Below, one piece after another: positions 32,565-34,535 of a DNA stretch of 34,535 nt. Made by a program: the position numbers and the translations under genes. The stretch is taken from NCBI GenBank assembly GCA_036336715.1, contig JAYZFP010000204.1, forward strand, positions 1-34,535, written 5' to 3'. The notes beneath the pieces were generated by a model that saw only the letters and a program-made list of their open reading frames with translations, searched no databases and had not been told where the DNA came from. How positions within the stretch are numbered: position 1 is the first letter of the stretch; every line of letters starts with the position of its first letter. This DNA is from JABAAE01 sp036336715. GTDB taxonomy: Bacteria; Planctomycetota; Planctomycetia; Pirellulales; Pirellulaceae.

Positions 32565-33596
32565 TCAGTTGGGCTGCCTGTCCTCGCTGAGCAGTTCCAA
32601 CATCGCCTTTCCCAGGGCGTTGCCTACCAGGAAATAGCTTTCCGCATTCCCGAACCAATGGTGCCCGTGCGAGATGTTGGGCGATTCGCTGGCCGGACGC
32701 GCAAACGAGGTGGTTGGGACGAAAAGCACGTTTTTCAGGCCGTGATTCAGGGTCGCATTTTTTTGGGCCCGCCGGATGCTCTTCATGTTTTGGCCCGCTT
32801 TTTCACCGCCGTTGCCAAGTTCGCCGATGACAACCGGAAGTTCAGAAAGCCCAAATTCCTTGCGAACGTCCCGCACCAGGCAAACTAGGTTGGCTTCGTA
32901 TTCCTTCAGCGCATCCTGGTTGAACATGTCATTCCATCCCTGGAACCAGACAAAGCCCCGGATGACAGGAGTTTTACCTTTCAGCTGGGGAAATTCTTTT
33001 TCACAGGATTTCAGCGCTTCGCGGATTTCACGGATCATCCGTGTGTAATAGGGACCTGTTTCGCCGGTCGCCGATGGTGGGCGGAAATCCTGGTACAGGC
33101 TTTTTCCTCCCCAGGCAGTCTTGATCAGCAGCACGGGGTCCCCGATCGCATCACCCACAACATGACCAAACTGGAATTCAGGGCCGATGTGGTGTTTTCC
33201 GTCGTAACCGGTAAAGCCAATGCTCAGTCCGCCGGTTTTTGTCCGGGTGCGGGTTACAAAACGCACAAAGACATCCTCCCGGGTGATGAAATTTCCCTCG
33301 CCGTCCACAATGTGCCGGTACAGCTCCGCACGTTTGGGGTTTTTCATCACATTTTTCAGGATGCCCTTTCCGGAGTTGTAGTATTTTGGATGATCGAGAT
33401 CGACCACCCCCTGCCCTTCCATGTTTGATTGGCCGGCCAGCAGGAAAACCTGAAAGGTGTCGCTCTTGACCGGAGCTTGTGCGGCAACGTCCTGCTGGGT
33501 GATTAAAAAAAGGATGCAGCCGCTGAATAGCAAAAACGATTTCCATTCCAGGAGCGGTTCTGGGCGAAACAGGGGGAGAAAATTGTTCAACAGCAT
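32565..33596 (-). CDS. SASA-domain protein (sialate O-acetylesterase type)
   Basis: An exported carbohydrate esterase-like protein of 343 residues with one SASA/SGNH domain. An N-terminal stretch of about 20 residues precedes the hydrophobic signal segment (FLLFSGCILFLITQ), cleavage after AAQ being likely. The catalytic serine is S57 in LLAGQSNMEG. The second block is WFQGWNDMF, and the C-terminal HGHHWFGNAESYF region supplies the His. The family shares the fold of the tandem protein at 29159, but this gene keeps an intact nucleophile. AGAGG lies about eight bases before ATG 33596. It is divergent from the BFN gene, with 94 bases between them. Confidence 0.92.
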   Translation of the reverse strand: MLLNNFLPLFRPEPLLEWKSFLLFSGCILFLITQQDVAAQAPVKSDTFQVFLLAGQSNMEGQGVVDLDHPKYYNSGKGILKNVMKNPKRAELYRHIVDGEGNFITREDVFVRFVTRTRTKTGGLSIGFTGYDGKHHIGPEFQFGHVVGDAIGDPVLLIKTAWGGKSLYQDFRPPSATGETGPYYTRMIREIREALKSCEKEFPQLKGKTPVIRGFVWFQGWNDMFNQDALKEYEANLVCLVRDVRKEFGLSELPVVIGELGNGGEKAGQNMKSIRRAQKNATLNHGLKNVLFVPTTSFARPASESPNISHGHHWFGNAESYFLVGNALGKAMLELLSEDRQPN

Positions 33597-33629
33597 TGGA
33601 TCGGCCTCTGGAAAATCTGGAGATCGTCT

Positions 33630-33635
33630 TATAAT
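33630..33635 (+). promoter_or_regulatory. Candidate -10 element for the BFN gene
   Basis: A perfect TATAAT sits 55 bases before ATG 33691. No good -35 hexamer is present 16-18 bases upstream, so this is only a partial promoter call. Confidence 0.28.
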
Positions 33636-33690
33636 TTGTCAGTTCACTCGATCCAGTTTAACCGATTCCCGACGGGAGCATCGATTCACC

Positions 33691-34098
33691 ATGCCTGTCC
33701 AAATGAAATTGACTCGAATCATCATCAGCGAGATCAATGAGCAGCAGGTGATTTACCTGCGGGAGGTAGACGGCGACCGCCAGTTTCCAATCCTGATCGG
33801 CAAATACGAGGCCATCAGCATCGACCGTCGCGTCAAGAGTATTCCACGGACCCGACCGTTGACACACGATTTAATTGTGGATGCGATTCAAAAGCTGGGA
33901 GGGGAGCTGGACAGTATCGTGATCAGCGACCTGAAAGAACACACCTATTTTGCATCCCTCCGTATCCGTGTGGACGGGGAATTGGTCGATATTGACGCCC
34001 GCCCCTCCGATGCGATTGCGGTTGCGGTAACCAATGAACCGATGCTGCCAATCTACGTGGCGGAAAACGTCCTGGAAGAAGCGATGAACTCCGAATAG
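33691..34098 (+). CDS. Bifunctional nuclease (BFN, DUF151) domain protein
   Basis: A 135-residue cytoplasmic protein made of one BFN/DUF151 domain. Conserved stretches are VIYLREVDGDRQFPILIGKYEAISIDRR, RPLTHDLIVDAIQKLGGEL and DARPSDAIAVAVTNEPMLPIYVAENVL. BFN proteins of plants are reported to have DNase and RNase activity; the bacterial members' role is less clear. No UVR domain is fused. ATG 33691 is chosen because the family homology starts there, although the frame is open from 33457. GGGAG lies about 12 bases upstream, a wide spacing. It is convergent with argB. Confidence 0.93.
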   Translation: MPVQMKLTRIIISEINEQQVIYLREVDGDRQFPILIGKYEAISIDRRVKSIPRTRPLTHDLIVDAIQKLGGELDSIVISDLKEHTYFASLRIRVDGELVDIDARPSDAIAVAVTNEPMLPIYVAENVLEEAMNSE

Positions 34099-34150
34099 GA
34101 ACTCCGCCAGGGACGCGGTGCGGTCACCTTTATCGGATCCGGCAGATCAA

Positions 34151-34535
34151 TCAGGAAACAAACTGCGTCCCGATGCCCTTGCTGGTAAATATTTCCAGGA
34201 GCAGGGAGTGTCGCACCCGGCCATCCACGACGTGGACCTTTCCCACACCCTGGGCCAGGGTTTCCAGGCAGCCTTCGACTTTGGGAATCATTCCCTCTCC
34301 AATCACCCCCTTTTCGATCAGGCTGCGTGCCTCGGCGGAAGTCAGGGAGTTGATCAGGCTCTCGGGGTCGGTGGGGTCCTGCATCACGCCGGGGACATCA
34401 GAAAGGATGATCAGCTTTTCGGCACCCAGTGAAGTCGCAACGGCAGTGGCTGCCGAATCGGCATTCACATTCAGTTTCTGGCCCTCGGCGGACTGGCACA
34501 TGGAGGGGATAACGGGTACCTGCCCGGCATAACAA
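34151..34535 (-). CDS. argB: Acetylglutamate kinase, C-terminal part (runs off the window)
   Basis: This enzyme phosphorylates N-acetylglutamate, the second step of arginine biosynthesis, in the cytoplasm. Only the last 127 codons are present. The reading frame is open to the window edge: AGQVPVIPSM, then NVNADSAATAVATSLGAEKL, LSDVPGV, and the end GMIPKVEGCLETLAQGVGKVHVVDGR, all characteristic of ArgB. The stop is TGA at 34151-34153. It is on the same strand as argG but far from it. The start and the N-terminal glycine-rich part lie beyond the window. Confidence 0.96.
   Translation of the reverse strand, partial: CYAGQVPVIPSMCQSAEGQKLNVNADSAATAVATSLGAEKLIILSDVPGVMQDPTDPESLINSLTSAEARSLIEKGVIGEGMIPKVEGCLETLAQGVGKVHVVDGRVRHSLLLEIFTSKGIGTQFVS

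Overview
The window looks like chromosomal DNA from a free-living, probably aquatic, member of the Planctomycetes. The basis is gene content. It holds two secreted cytochrome-c/DUF1549/DUF1553 proteins, each paired with a twin-arginine DUF1501 protein. It also holds a fused sugar-dehydrogenase/multi-haem-motif protein, two sulfatases, two SASA-type esterase genes, a ThuA-domain protein, a DUF4159 protein and a bifunctional-nuclease (BFN) domain protein. Base composition is moderately GC-rich and even. I found no tRNA, rRNA, insertion sequence, integrase or CRISPR array.

Layout. 1-805: the N-terminal end of a sulfatase and a small basic membrane protein, both on the minus strand. 1320-6372 (plus): a Ski2-like superfamily-2 helicase, a 104-residue coiled-coil protein, a four-copy 16-bp tandem repeat, and a 595-residue helical protein ending in a TerB-like domain. 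6562-7859 (minus): a secreted amidohydrolase broken by a one-base frameshift at its metal-binding HxH motif. 8185-9813 (plus): a complete sulfatase. 10209-11423 (minus): argG. 11546-13275 (plus): larB overlapping nnrD. 13303-17927 (plus): the first DUF1549/DUF1553 and DUF1501 pair. 18033-20924 (minus): a dehydrogenase/cytochrome fusion interrupted by an in-frame amber codon. 21064-25405 (plus): the second DUF1549/DUF1553 and DUF1501 pair. 25529-26392 (plus): a methyltransferase. 26498-27553 (minus): a ThuA protein. 27808-28839 (plus): a DUF4159 protein. 29159-30823 (plus): a tandem SASA protein. 30960-31406 (minus): a small lipoprotein. 31665-32471 (plus): a short-chain dehydrogenase. 32565-33596 (minus): a second SASA protein. 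33691-34098 (plus): the BFN protein. 34151 to the end (minus): argB, running off the window.

How the genes work together. Most of the window encodes exported enzymes for breaking down sulfated, acetylated polysaccharides: sulfatases, SASA esterases, ThuA, a sugar dehydrogenase, and the PSD1/DUF1501 pairs typical of planctomycetes. Housekeeping functions are scattered among them: arginine biosynthesis, NAD(P)HX repair, nickel-pincer cofactor synthesis and an RNA/DNA helicase. The least explained part is the coiled-coil plus TerB-like locus with its alternating 16-bp repeats (3971-6372). The most striking anomalies are the two otherwise intact secreted enzymes each interrupted by a single-base lesion (near 7600 and at 20346-20348) and a tandem esterase whose second domain has lost its catalytic serine.
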